Of a stretch of DNA of 64,000 nt, positions 8,982 to 17,054 are shown piece by piece; position 1 is the first letter of the stretch, and every line of letters begins with the position of its first letter. Source of the DNA: Leifsonia shinshuensis (GTDB lineage Bacteria > Actinomycetota > Actinomycetes > Actinomycetales > Microbacteriaceae); assembly GCF_013410375.1 (NCBI RefSeq), contig NZ_JACCFL010000001.1:2604001-2668000 (forward strand), in the 5' to 3' direction. A program made the position numbers and the translations under genes. The notes below the pieces were generated by a model that worked only from the letters and a program-made list of their open reading frames with translations, had not been told where the DNA came from and did no database searches.

Positions 8982-9956
8982 TCAGGCCTGGTCCTTCGGG
9001 CACCAGTACAGCTTGCGGCCGCCCAGCTCCTCCATGACGATGTGCGTCCCGCACACCCGGCACGGCAGGCCCTCGCGCTTGTAGACCCAGTGCCGGTCCT
9101 CGCGCTTGGCCATCGCCTTGCGGTACGACTCCTCGTCGAGGTCGTCCATCGTCATCATCTGGCCGGTCTCGACGCCGATCTTCAGCAGGTGCACCCAGTC
9201 GCGCCACAGCTCCCGGACGGTGTCCTCCGCCACGAGCTTGCCCGGCGTGTGCGGGTTCTGCCGGGCGCGGAACAGCAGCTCGGCGCGGTAGACGTTGCCG
9301 ATGCCGCTGACGACGCTCTGGTCCATCAGCAGCAGGGCGATGGCGGTCGGCTTCTTGCGGACCTTCGCGACGAACGCCTCCTCGGCCTCCGGGCCGTCGT
9401 CCACCTGCGGGTCGGGACCGAGCTTGGCGATCACGGCGTCCACCTCGGCGGGGTCGAGGACCTCGCACGCGGTCGGGCCGCGGAGGTCGGCGACGGCGGT
9501 GTCCGTCAGCAGCCGCACGCGCACCTGGCCGATCGGCTCCGGCGGGAAGACGTCGATGTCGGCCTCCACCTTCTCGGACTCCGACATGCGCAGCCGGGTG
9601 CGGCGCGGAGCGCCGATGGAGTGGAGGGAGTTCTCACCGGCCTCATCCAGAACGGTGCCCTGCTGGTTGGTCTGGCCCATCCGCCCGTTCGCGCTGGCGA
9701 TGGTCGGGTCGATGCTGATGTCGCCCGCGAAGTCCCAGGCGCCGTAGATGCCGAGGTGGATGCGGAGCCAGAGCTCGTTGTCGAACTCCAGGAACATCTG
9801 CTTGCCGACCGCTTTCGCGGCGATCATGGTGTGCCCGTCGATCCGCTTCGCGTCCTCGGCGAAGCGGCCCTGCGGGGACGACACCGCGACGCGGTGCCCG
9901 ACGAAGTTGACCGCGAACTGCTTCGCGATCCGGTGTACGGAGTGGCCCTCGGGCAT
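8982..9956 (-). CDS. Fpg/Nei-family DNA glycosylase (endonuclease VIII-like)
   Basis: A 324-residue base-excision-repair glycosylase. The N-terminus MPEGHSVHRIA has the catalytic Pro and Glu of the Nei clade. The helix-two-turn-helix is seen as LLMDQSVVSGIGNVYRAELLF, and a zinc finger ends the protein. The finger reads CRVC...YWCPKD, so the fourth expected Cys is Asp. It removes oxidised bases. The ATG at 9956 shares a base with the rpiB stop (TGATG), so the two genes are translationally coupled. Confidence 0.88.
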   Translation of the reverse strand: MPEGHSVHRIAKQFAVNFVGHRVAVSSPQGRFAEDAKRIDGHTMIAAKAVGKQMFLEFDNELWLRIHLGIYGAWDFAGDISIDPTIASANGRMGQTNQQGTVLDEAGENSLHSIGAPRRTRLRMSESEKVEADIDVFPPEPIGQVRVRLLTDTAVADLRGPTACEVLDPAEVDAVIAKLGPDPQVDDGPEAEEAFVAKVRKKPTAIALLLMDQSVVSGIGNVYRAELLFRARQNPHTPGKLVAEDTVRELWRDWVHLLKIGVETGQMMTMDDLDEESYRKAMAKREDRHWVYKREGLPCRVCGTHIVMEELGGRKLYWCPKDQA

Positions 9957-10444
9957 CAGCGGTCCACGTTCTTGCCCGCGATGTCGCCGGTGGCCTCGTA
10001 CTCCGCGAGCTGGGCGATGCGGCGCACGTGGCGCTCCTCCAGCGAGAACGGCGTGGCGATGAAGAGGTCGATGAAGCGGGTGGCCTCCTCGACGGTGTGC
10101 TGGCGGGCGCCGATCGAGATCACGTTGGCGTCGTTGTGCTGGCGGGCGAGCTCCGCGGTGCTCTCGTTCCAGACCAGCGCCGCGCGGACGCCCAGCACCT
10201 TGTTGGCCGCGATCTGCTCGCCGTTGCCCGAGCCGCCGAACACCACGCCCAGCGCCTCGACGCCGGCCTGCTGGTCGCGCACGACCGCCTTGGCCGCGTT
10301 GATGCAGAACGCCGGGTAGTCGTCGATCGGGTCGTATGCGGTCGGACCGTGGTCGACGACCTCGTGGCCGGCCTCGGCGAGGTGCGCCTGCAGGTGCGTG
10401 CTGAACTCGAGACCGGCGTGATCGGTGGCGATGTGGATGCGCAT
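9956..10444 (-). CDS. rpiB: Ribose-5-phosphate isomerase B
   Basis: A 162-residue RpiB/LacAB-fold isomerase converting ribose-5-phosphate and ribulose-5-phosphate in the pentose phosphate pathway. The start MRIHIATDHAG carries the conserved Asp-His. GVVFGGSGNGEQIAANK is the phosphate-binding loop, and NDANVISIGAR follows. TAGACT (complement of 10451-10456) lies 6 nt before the ATG with no Shine-Dalgarno, suggesting a leaderless transcript that also carries the overlapping glycosylase gene. Confidence 0.95.
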   Translation of the reverse strand: MRIHIATDHAGLEFSTHLQAHLAEAGHEVVDHGPTAYDPIDDYPAFCINAAKAVVRDQQAGVEALGVVFGGSGNGEQIAANKVLGVRAALVWNESTAELARQHNDANVISIGARQHTVEEATRFIDLFIATPFSLEERHVRRIAQLAEYEATGDIAGKNVDR

Positions 10445-10450
10445 GCGAAC

Positions 10451-10456
10451 AGTCTA
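10451..10456 (-). promoter_or_regulatory. -10 box of rpiB, leaderless start
   Basis: TAGACT on the minus strand ends 6 nt before the rpiB ATG. A start site about 6-7 nt downstream of the box would coincide with the initiation codon. Confidence 0.55.
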
Positions 10457-10549
10457 GGGAAGGCCGCCGACGCCGCCGTCGCCGCGTCAGTAAGGTGGAT
10501 CCGGTGGTCACGATCCACACCCCCGATCCCGCTTTTCAAGGAGTCAGCG

Positions 10550-13096
10550 TTGCCCGGAGAAAACCTCACCCGCATCGAAGCCCAGGAGCGCGCGTCGCTC
10601 GTCCGCACCCACAGCTACGACGTCGCCCTCGACCTGACGACCGGGCCGGAGACCTTCCGCAGCACGACGACCGTGCGCTTCTCCGCGACGGAGGGCGCCT
10701 CGACGTTCATCGACGCGATCACGCGCACCGTCCACTCGGTCGTGCTGAACGGCGTCGAGTTGGACCCGGCGGCGGTCGCGGACGGCGTGCGCATCCAGCT
10801 CGACGGCCTGCAGGCGGAGAACACGCTGACCGTCGACGCCGACGCCATCTACACCAACACCGGTGAGGGCCTGCACCGCTTCGTCGACCCGGTCGACGGC
10901 GAGGTGTACCTCTACTCGCAGTTCGAGGTGCCGGACTCCCGCCGCATGTTCGCGGTGTTCGAGCAGCCCGACCTCAAGGCCGAGTTCACCTTCACCGTCA
11001 CCGCTCCCGCGCACTGGGCGGTCGTGAGCAACTCCCCCACCCCGGAGCCCGTCGACGCCGGAGAGGGCGCCAAGACCTGGTCCTTCGCTCCCACCCCGGT
11101 GATCTCCTCCTACATCACCGCGCTCATCGCGGGTCCGTACGAGTCGGTGCACAGCGAGCTGACCAGCCGCGACGGCCGCACCATCCCGCTCGGCGTGTAC
11201 GCGCGCAAGAGCCTCGCCGAGTACCTCGACGCCGACTACATCTTCGAGAAGACCCGGGAGGGCTTCGCGTTCTACGAGGAGAAGTTCGACTACGCGTACC
11301 CGTTCGAGAAGTACGACCAGCTGTTCGTGCCCGAGTTCAACGCGGGCGCGATGGAGAACGCCGGAGCGGTGACCTTCACCGAGACCTACGTCTTCCGCTC
11401 CAAGGTCACCGACGCGATCAAGGAGCGCCGGGTCGTGACGATCCTGCACGAGCTCGCGCACATGTGGTTCGGCGACCTGGTCACCATGAAGTGGTGGAAC
11501 GACCTCTGGCTGAACGAGTCGTTCGCCGAGTACGCCTCCACCCTCGCCACGGCCGAGGCCACCGAGTGGACCGAGGCGTGGACCACCTTCGCCGCGATGG
11601 AGAAGAGCTGGGCGTACCGCCAGGACCAGCTGCCCTCCACCCACCCGATCGTCGCCACGATCAACGACCTGGAGGACGTCCAGGTCAACTTCGACGGCAT
11701 CACCTACGCCAAGGGCGCCTCGGTGCTCAAGCAGCTCGTCGCCTGGGTCGGCCAGGACGACTTCCTCGCCGGTGTGGCGCAGTACTTCAAGAAGCACCAG
11801 CACGGCAACACCGAGCTGACCGACCTTCTGGTCGAGCTGGAGGCCACCAGCGGCCGCGACCTCACCGAGTGGTCGAAGAAGTGGCTGGAGACGGCGGGCG
11901 TCAACACCCTCCGTCCCGAGCTGACGGTCGACGCGGACGGCACGATCACGGCCTTCGCGATCCTCCAGACCGCGGCCGCGGACTACTCGACGATCCGCCC
12001 GCACCGCCTCGCGGTCGGCTTCTACGACCTGGTGGAGGGCCGTCTGGTCCGCACCTCGCGCGTGGAGCTCGATGTCGACGGCGAGCGGACCGAGGTCGCC
12101 GAGCTCGTCGGGCAGAAGCGCCCGGCGCTCATCCTGCTCAACGACGACGACCTCGCCTACGCGAAGATCCGCCTCGACGAGGACTCGCACCGCGTCGCGC
12201 TCGAGCACCTGTCCTCGATCGAGAGCCCGCTCGCGCGCTCGCTGGTCTGGGGCGCGGTCTGGGACGCCACCCGCGACGCCGAGACCCCGGCGAGCGACTA
12301 CGTGCGCCTCGTGCTCGGCAACATCGCGTCCGAGACCGAGTCCACGACGCTGCGCACCACGCTCAACCAGCTCGTGCTTGCGGCCGGCAGCTACGTCGCG
12401 CCAGAGCGTCAGAAGCAGACGAGCGAGGAGGCGGCGACCGCCCTCTGGGAGCTCGCGCAGCAGGCCGAGGCCGGCAGCGACGCCCAGTTCCAGTTCGTCA
12501 AGTTCTTCGCCGCGCTGGCCTCCACCCCGGAGCAGCTCGCGAACGTAGCCGCCCTGCGCGACGGCACGCTGACGCTGCCGGGGCTCACCGTGGACACCGA
12601 CCTCGGCTGGGAGCTGCTCATCGCGCTCGTCGCCGGCGGCGCCGCGGGCAACGCCGAGGTGGATGCCGCACTCGCGGCGGACAACACCGCCAACGGCGCG
12701 CAGTTCGCCGCGCAGGCCCGCGCCGCCATCCCGACCCTCGCCGGCAAGCAGGCGGCCTGGGACTCGGTGTTCGGCTCGGACGCGCTGCCGAACACCATCG
12801 TCCGGTTCACCGGGCTGGGCTTCCAGCGCGCGGCCGACAAGGACGTGCTGAAGGAGTTCGTCGCTCCGTACTTCGCGGCGCTGCAGGACGTCTGGGCGTC
12901 GCGCACGTACAAGATCGCGGAGTACCTCGTCGCCGGCATGTACCCGGCGCCGCTCGCGAACGCCGAGCTGCGCGACGCGACGCGCGCGTGGCTCGACGCG
13001 AACCCGGAGCCGGCCGCGCTGCGCCGGCTCGTGGTGGAGAACCTGGCGGGCGTCGAGCGGGCGCTCGCCGCCCAGGAGCGCGACGCGCAGGCGTAA
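10550..13096 (+). CDS. pepN: Aminopeptidase N (M1 metallopeptidase)
   Basis: An 848-residue M1 aminopeptidase. The GAMEN substrate-binding motif is at residues 266-270 and the zinc site HELAH at 300-304 with the downstream WLNESFAEY supplying the third ligand. The C-terminal half is an ERAP1-like helical domain. The start is a TTG at 10550, 6 nt after AAGGAG (10538-10543), giving the family-usual N-terminus PGENLTRIEAQERA. Cytosolic removal of N-terminal residues during peptide turnover. Divergent from rpiB. Confidence 0.95.
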   Translation: MPGENLTRIEAQERASLVRTHSYDVALDLTTGPETFRSTTTVRFSATEGASTFIDAITRTVHSVVLNGVELDPAAVADGVRIQLDGLQAENTLTVDADAIYTNTGEGLHRFVDPVDGEVYLYSQFEVPDSRRMFAVFEQPDLKAEFTFTVTAPAHWAVVSNSPTPEPVDAGEGAKTWSFAPTPVISSYITALIAGPYESVHSELTSRDGRTIPLGVYARKSLAEYLDADYIFEKTREGFAFYEEKFDYAYPFEKYDQLFVPEFNAGAMENAGAVTFTETYVFRSKVTDAIKERRVVTILHELAHMWFGDLVTMKWWNDLWLNESFAEYASTLATAEATEWTEAWTTFAAMEKSWAYRQDQLPSTHPIVATINDLEDVQVNFDGITYAKGASVLKQLVAWVGQDDFLAGVAQYFKKHQHGNTELTDLLVELEATSGRDLTEWSKKWLETAGVNTLRPELTVDADGTITAFAILQTAAADYSTIRPHRLAVGFYDLVEGRLVRTSRVELDVDGERTEVAELVGQKRPALILLNDDDLAYAKIRLDEDSHRVALEHLSSIESPLARSLVWGAVWDATRDAETPASDYVRLVLGNIASETESTTLRTTLNQLVLAAGSYVAPERQKQTSEEAATALWELAQQAEAGSDAQFQFVKFFAALASTPEQLANVAALRDGTLTLPGLTVDTDLGWELLIALVAGGAAGNAEVDAALAADNTANGAQFAAQARAAIPTLAGKQAAWDSVFGSDALPNTIVRFTGLGFQRAADKDVLKEFVAPYFAALQDVWASRTYKIAEYLVAGMYPAPLANAELRDATRAWLDANPEPAALRRLVVENLAGVERALAAQERDAQA

Positions 13097-13113
13097 TAGC
13101 TCGACCGCCTGAT

Positions 13114-13145
13114 GGAGGCCCCGGTTCGATCGAGCCGGGGCCTCC
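13114..13145 (+). terminator. Hairpin after pepN
   Basis: GGAGGCCCCGG and CCGGGGCCTCC form an 11-bp perfect stem around a partly self-complementary TTCGATCGAG loop. It lies 18 nt downstream of the pepN stop. Confidence 0.75.
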
Positions 13146-13218
13146 TTCATGCCTCCGCCCGACCCGTGCGACACGCAGGTGGTACTCAGGTTCGATGACG
13201 CGGCGGCGGCCGCGGCCC

Positions 13219-13224
13219 TACTCT
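13219..13224 (+). promoter_or_regulatory. -10 box of the ABC/two-component operon
   Basis: TACTCT ends 7 nt before the ATG at 13232. ATGACG at 13195-13200 gives a plausible -35 with an 18-nt spacer. This predicts a leaderless operon mRNA. Confidence 0.5.
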
Positions 13225-13231
13225 CGGAGCC

Positions 13232-14143
13232 ATGATCCAACTCGAACACCTCACCAAGAGGTTCGGCAGCAAGACCGCTGTCGACGACATCACGGCGACC
13301 ATCCAGCCGGGCAAGGTCACCGGCTTCCTGGGGCCGAACGGCGCGGGCAAGTCCACGACCATGCGCATGATCATGGGGCTGGACCGGCCCACCGGCGGCA
13401 CCGCGACCATCAACGGCAAGCGCTACGCCGAACTGCGCTCGCCGCTCGGCGAGGTCGGCGCGCTGCTCGACGCGAAGGCCGTCCACACCGGCCGCACCGC
13501 GTACAACCACCTGCTGGCGATGGCCGCAACGCACGGCATCTCCAAGCGCCGCGTGCACGAGGTCATCGGCCTCACCGGCCTGGAGTCCGTCGCGAGCAAG
13601 CGGGTCGGCGGCTTCTCGCTCGGCATGGGCCAGCGGCTGGGGATCGCCGCCGCCATGCTCGGCGACCCGCAGACCCTCATCCTGGACGAGCCGGTCAACG
13701 GCCTCGACCCGGAGGGCGTCCTCTGGGTGCGCCAGTTCGCCCGGCACCTCGCCGGCCAGGGCCGCACGGTCTTCCTCTCCTCGCACCTGATGAGCGAGAT
13801 GTCGCAGACCGCCGACCACATCATCGTCCTCGGCCGCGGCCGCATCCTCGCCGACGCCCCCGTGGACCAGATCCTCGCCGGCGCGACGCGCAGCGCCGTC
13901 CGCGTACGCACGCCCGAGGTGGAGCGGCTCGCGAACGCCATCCAAGGCGGCGACGTCACCATCACCGGCGTGGAGGCCCAGCTCATCGAGGTCACCGGCC
14001 TCAGCGCCGCGCAGATCGGCGACGCAGCGGCCGCTGCGGGCATCGCCCTGCACGAGCTCACCCCGCTCAGCGCCTCCCTGGAGGAGGCCTACCTCGAACT
14101 CACGCAGGACGAGGTCGAATACCACTCGGAGGTCACCCGATGA
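13232..14143 (+). CDS. ABC-2 type transporter ATP-binding protein
   Basis: A 303-residue single-domain ABC ATPase of the DrrA/CcmA/BcrA type. Walker A is GPNGAGKST, the signature is SLGMGQR, and Walker B is TLILDEPVNGLDPEG, with a switch His in LSSHLMSE. The C-terminal extension is typical of this subfamily. Its stop overlaps the permease start (ATGA). With the permease, kinase and regulator it forms a four-gene coupled unit, common for antibiotic or peptide efflux and envelope-stress modules. Substrate unknown. Confidence 0.92.
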   Translation: MIQLEHLTKRFGSKTAVDDITATIQPGKVTGFLGPNGAGKSTTMRMIMGLDRPTGGTATINGKRYAELRSPLGEVGALLDAKAVHTGRTAYNHLLAMAATHGISKRRVHEVIGLTGLESVASKRVGGFSLGMGQRLGIAAAMLGDPQTLILDEPVNGLDPEGVLWVRQFARHLAGQGRTVFLSSHLMSEMSQTADHIIVLGRGRILADAPVDQILAGATRSAVRVRTPEVERLANAIQGGDVTITGVEAQLIEVTGLSAAQIGDAAAAAGIALHELTPLSASLEEAYLELTQDEVEYHSEVTR

Positions 14144-14991
14144 GCACCGCAACCGCACCCGCCACCGCGCACGCCCACTCCGAGGTCGGCCGGCTCAGCT
14201 TCGTCCGCGTGCTGCGCTCGGAGTGGATCAAGCTGCGCTCGCTCCGCTCGACGTTCTGGACGCTGGTCAGCGTGATCGTGCTGGTCGTCGGCTTCGCCGC
14301 CCTGCTGAGCTTCTCGATCCCGTCGGCCTCCACCCTGGTCAGCGAGTCCGGGCCGCGCGGCGCGACGCTCGACCTCAACAACATCGTGGCGACGGCCGCC
14401 ACCTTCGGGCTCCGCTTCGCGCAGCTCGTCGTCGCCGTCCTCGGGGTGCTCGTGATCAGCGGCGAGTTCTCGACCGGGATGATCCGCTCCTCGTTCGCCG
14501 CCGTCCCGCACCGCTTCCCGGTGCTGGCGGCCAAGGCGATCATGCTGTTCGTCGTGTCGTTCGTCGTGGGCCTGGTGAGCCTCGCCGCGTCGTGGGGCAT
14601 CGCCATCAGCGTCATGAGCGGCAAGGGCTACCACCGCGAGTTCGATCAGAACACGGTCTGGGCCATCCTCGGCGCCGCGCTCTACCTGGGGCTGGTCGCG
14701 GTCTTCGCGCTCGGCATCGGCACCATCATCAAGGCGAGCGCCGGTGGCATCTCCGCCGTTGTCGGGGTCCTGTTCCTGCTCCCGATCCTGGTGAGCATCG
14801 CCGTCGGCCTCCTGCCGAAGGCGACGTGGCTCGCGGATTGGTCGCACTACCTGATCAGCAACAACGGGGATGGGATGGCCGGCCTGACGAACGGCTCGCT
14901 CGAGCCGTGGCAGAACGTCCTCAGCGTGGTGATCTGGACCGCCGTCTCCTTCATCGCGGGAGCGATCCTGCTGCAGCGACGGGACGCGTGA
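14140..14991 (+). CDS. ABC-2 type transporter permease
   Basis: A 283-residue membrane protein with about six helices. The N-terminus FVRVLRSEWIKLRSLRSTFWTL is the ABC-2/YhgE-type elbow, and the motif GEFSTGMIRSSFAAVPHR is characteristic of actinobacterial ABC-2 permeases. The ATG at 14140 overlaps the ATPase stop, and its own TGA overlaps the kinase GTG start. It would form a dimeric export channel with the upstream ATPase. Confidence 0.88.
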   Translation: MSTATAPATAHAHSEVGRLSFVRVLRSEWIKLRSLRSTFWTLVSVIVLVVGFAALLSFSIPSASTLVSESGPRGATLDLNNIVATAATFGLRFAQLVVAVLGVLVISGEFSTGMIRSSFAAVPHRFPVLAAKAIMLFVVSFVVGLVSLAASWGIAISVMSGKGYHREFDQNTVWAILGAALYLGLVAVFALGIGTIIKASAGGISAVVGVLFLLPILVSIAVGLLPKATWLADWSHYLISNNGDGMAGLTNGSLEPWQNVLSVVIWTAVSFIAGAILLQRRDA

Positions 14992-16316
14992 CCGACACGA
15001 CGACCGCAGCCGACGCCGCCCCGGCCGACCTCGAGCTTCCGAGGCCGCCCGGGGCGGTGCGGCGCTACTTCGGCGCCCACCCGCGGGTGGTGGACACGAT
15101 CGTCGTGGCCGTCTACCTCGTGCCGGCGCTCGCGGAGGGCGTCTTCCACCTGGTCACCAGCACGAGCTGGGCGACGGCCCTCCAGGTGGTGCTCGCGGTC
15201 ATCGCGGGAGCGGCGCTGTTCGCGCGGCGGCAGAACCCGCGGGCCGTGTTCGCGATCGCGGTCGTGGTGCTCGTCGTGAGCGTCTTCGTCGGCCGCAACC
15301 TCGACTTCGTCCCCGCGGTCTTCGCGCTCTACGCCCTGGCCGTCTACCGGTCGGCGCGGTCGGCGTGGATCGGCTACGGGATCATGGCTGTTGCGACAAT
15401 CGTGACGCTCGCCATCGCCACCATCGTCGCCGCGGTGCCCGCCTTCGCGCCGCTGTCGACCGAGGCCGTGCCGTCGGGCTTCGCCGCGCTGGCGTTCTGC
15501 ATCGTCGCGGTCCTCATCGGCAGCAACGTGGGCAACCGCCGCCGGTACCTGAACGCGCTCATCGACCGCGCCAGGCAGCTCGCCCGCGAGCGCGACCAGC
15601 AGGCCGAGCTCGCCACCGCTGCGGAGCGCAGCCGCGTCGCCCGGGAGATGCACGACATCGTCTCGCACAGCCTGACGGTGATGATCGCGCTGGCGGACGG
15701 GTCGGCGGGGCTGGTCGCGTCGGACCCGGAGCGTTCGGCCGAGACGATGCGGCTGGTGGCCGAGACCGGCCGCGGCGCCCTCGGCGACATGCGCCGCCTG
15801 CTGGGCGTGCTGCGCTCCGGCGAGGAGGAGGCCGCGGCGCACGCCCCGCAGCCCGGGCTCGGGGACCTCGGCGAGCTGATCGAGCGGTTCCGGGCGGCCG
15901 GGCTGCCGGTGCGGATCACCGTCTCCGGCACGCCGCCGACGGACGTCGGGCAGCAGCTCACCGTGTTCCGGGTGGTGCAGGAGGCGCTGACCAACACGCT
16001 CCGGCACGCCGCGCTCGCGACCGTGGTCGCGGTGACCATCGAGTTCGGCGACCGCAGCATCCGCATCGCGGTCGAGGACGACGCCACCGTGCACACCGGC
16101 TCGGTGCAGGGCGCGGGCAGCGGGCTGCTCGGCCTGCGCGAGCGCGTCGCGCTGTACGGTGGCACGCTGGAGGCGGGGCCGCGCCGCGGCGGCGGCTGGC
16201 GGCTCGCCGCCGAGTTCGCGACCGTGCAGAGCCCCGCCGATCAACCGACCACAGCGGACAGACCGACGACGGACCGACCGACCGCGGCGGACGAACCGAC
16301 CAGGAGGACCGAATGA
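14988..16316 (+). CDS. Sensor histidine kinase (HisKA_3 type)
   Basis: A 442-residue kinase starting at GTG 14988 inside the permease stop. The N-terminal part has about five membrane helices (roughly 45-185). The dimerisation/phosphoacceptor motif is ERSRVAREMHDIVSHSLTVM. The catalytic domain has VVQEALTNTLRHA and a G-box GSGLLGLRERV. The C-terminus ends in a degenerate Pro/Thr/Asp repeat tail (about 25 residues of DQPT/DRPT units), which is unusual and probably disordered. Membrane-embedded sensors without extracellular domains often sense the state of the partner transporter. Confidence 0.9.
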   Translation: MTDTTTAADAAPADLELPRPPGAVRRYFGAHPRVVDTIVVAVYLVPALAEGVFHLVTSTSWATALQVVLAVIAGAALFARRQNPRAVFAIAVVVLVVSVFVGRNLDFVPAVFALYALAVYRSARSAWIGYGIMAVATIVTLAIATIVAAVPAFAPLSTEAVPSGFAALAFCIVAVLIGSNVGNRRRYLNALIDRARQLARERDQQAELATAAERSRVAREMHDIVSHSLTVMIALADGSAGLVASDPERSAETMRLVAETGRGALGDMRRLLGVLRSGEEEAAAHAPQPGLGDLGELIERFRAAGLPVRITVSGTPPTDVGQQLTVFRVVQEALTNTLRHAALATVVAVTIEFGDRSIRIAVEDDATVHTGSVQGAGSGLLGLRERVALYGGTLEAGPRRGGGWRLAAEFATVQSPADQPTTADRPTTDRPTAADEPTRRTE

Positions 16317-16999
16317 CCGACCCCGGGCTGCCGCAGCAGCGCCTGCGCGTGCTGCTCGTCGACGACCAGGCGCTCGTCCGCCTGGGCTTCCGGATGGTGC
16401 TGGAAGCCGAGCCCGACCTCCACGTGGTCGGCGAGGCGGCCGACGGTGTCGAGGCGGTGCGGCTCGCGGTGGAGACCCGGCCCGACGTCATCCTGATGGA
16501 CGTGCGCATGCCGAACCTCGACGGCATCGAAGCCACCCGGAGGATCGTCGCGGCCAACCCGGCGGCGCGCATCATCATCCTGACGACGTTCGACCTGGAC
16601 GAGTACGCGTTCGGCGGCCTCCGCGCGGGTGCGAGCGGCTTCCTGCTCAAGGACGCGCGCCCCGCGGAGCTGACGGCGGCGATCCGCGCCGTCGCGGCCG
16701 GAGACGCGGCGATCACGGGCCGGATCACCCGCTCGATGCTCGAGCTGTTCGCCGACCGCCTCCCGGCGAGCGGTGCGACCCAGCAGGCGGCCGACCCCAC
16801 GGCGGTCCTGACCCCGCGCGAGCGCGAGATCCTCCTCGCCATGGCGGACGGCCTGACGAACGGCGAGATCGGCGCGAAGTTCTACCTCACCGAGTCGACC
16901 GTCAAGACGCACGTCGGCCGGGTGCTGGCCAAGCTGCAGCTGCGCGACCGGGTGCACGCGGTCATCTTCGCCTACGAGAACGGGCTCGTGGAGAGCTGA
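16313..16999 (+). CDS. LuxR-family response regulator of the ABC operon
   Basis: A 228-residue NarL-type regulator. The receiver contains LLVDDQ, phosphoacceptor Asp (VILMDVRMPNLDG) and LLKDARP. The LuxR HTH is LTPREREILLAMADGLTNGEIG...STVKTHVGRVLAKL. The ATG at 16313 lies behind AGGAGG (16302-16307) and overlaps the kinase stop. It is the likely cognate partner of the upstream kinase; the transporter operon itself is the obvious target, though no operator is identified. Confidence 0.93.
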   Translation: MTDPGLPQQRLRVLLVDDQALVRLGFRMVLEAEPDLHVVGEAADGVEAVRLAVETRPDVILMDVRMPNLDGIEATRRIVAANPAARIIILTTFDLDEYAFGGLRAGASGFLLKDARPAELTAAIRAVAAGDAAITGRITRSMLELFADRLPASGATQQAADPTAVLTPREREILLAMADGLTNGEIGAKFYLTESTVKTHVGRVLAKLQLRDRVHAVIFAYENGLVES

Positions 17000-17040
17000 A
17001 CCGCGCCGGAAGGTCCAGAAGACGCCAAGGCGGCTCTCGA

Positions 17041-17046
17041 TAGGAT
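17041..17046 (+). promoter_or_regulatory. -10 box of the MscS gene
   Basis: TAGGAT ends 8 nt before the ATG at 17055 in a 55-nt gap after the response regulator gene, so the channel gene probably has its own near-leaderless promoter. Confidence 0.45.
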
Positions 17047-17054
17047 TTCGTGCG

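Noticed and set aside
10544..14158. A 1204-codon open frame antisense to pepN and the ABC genes
   Set aside because: A GC-skew shadow of the real genes; composition is Arg/Gly/Asp/Val-rich without family features.
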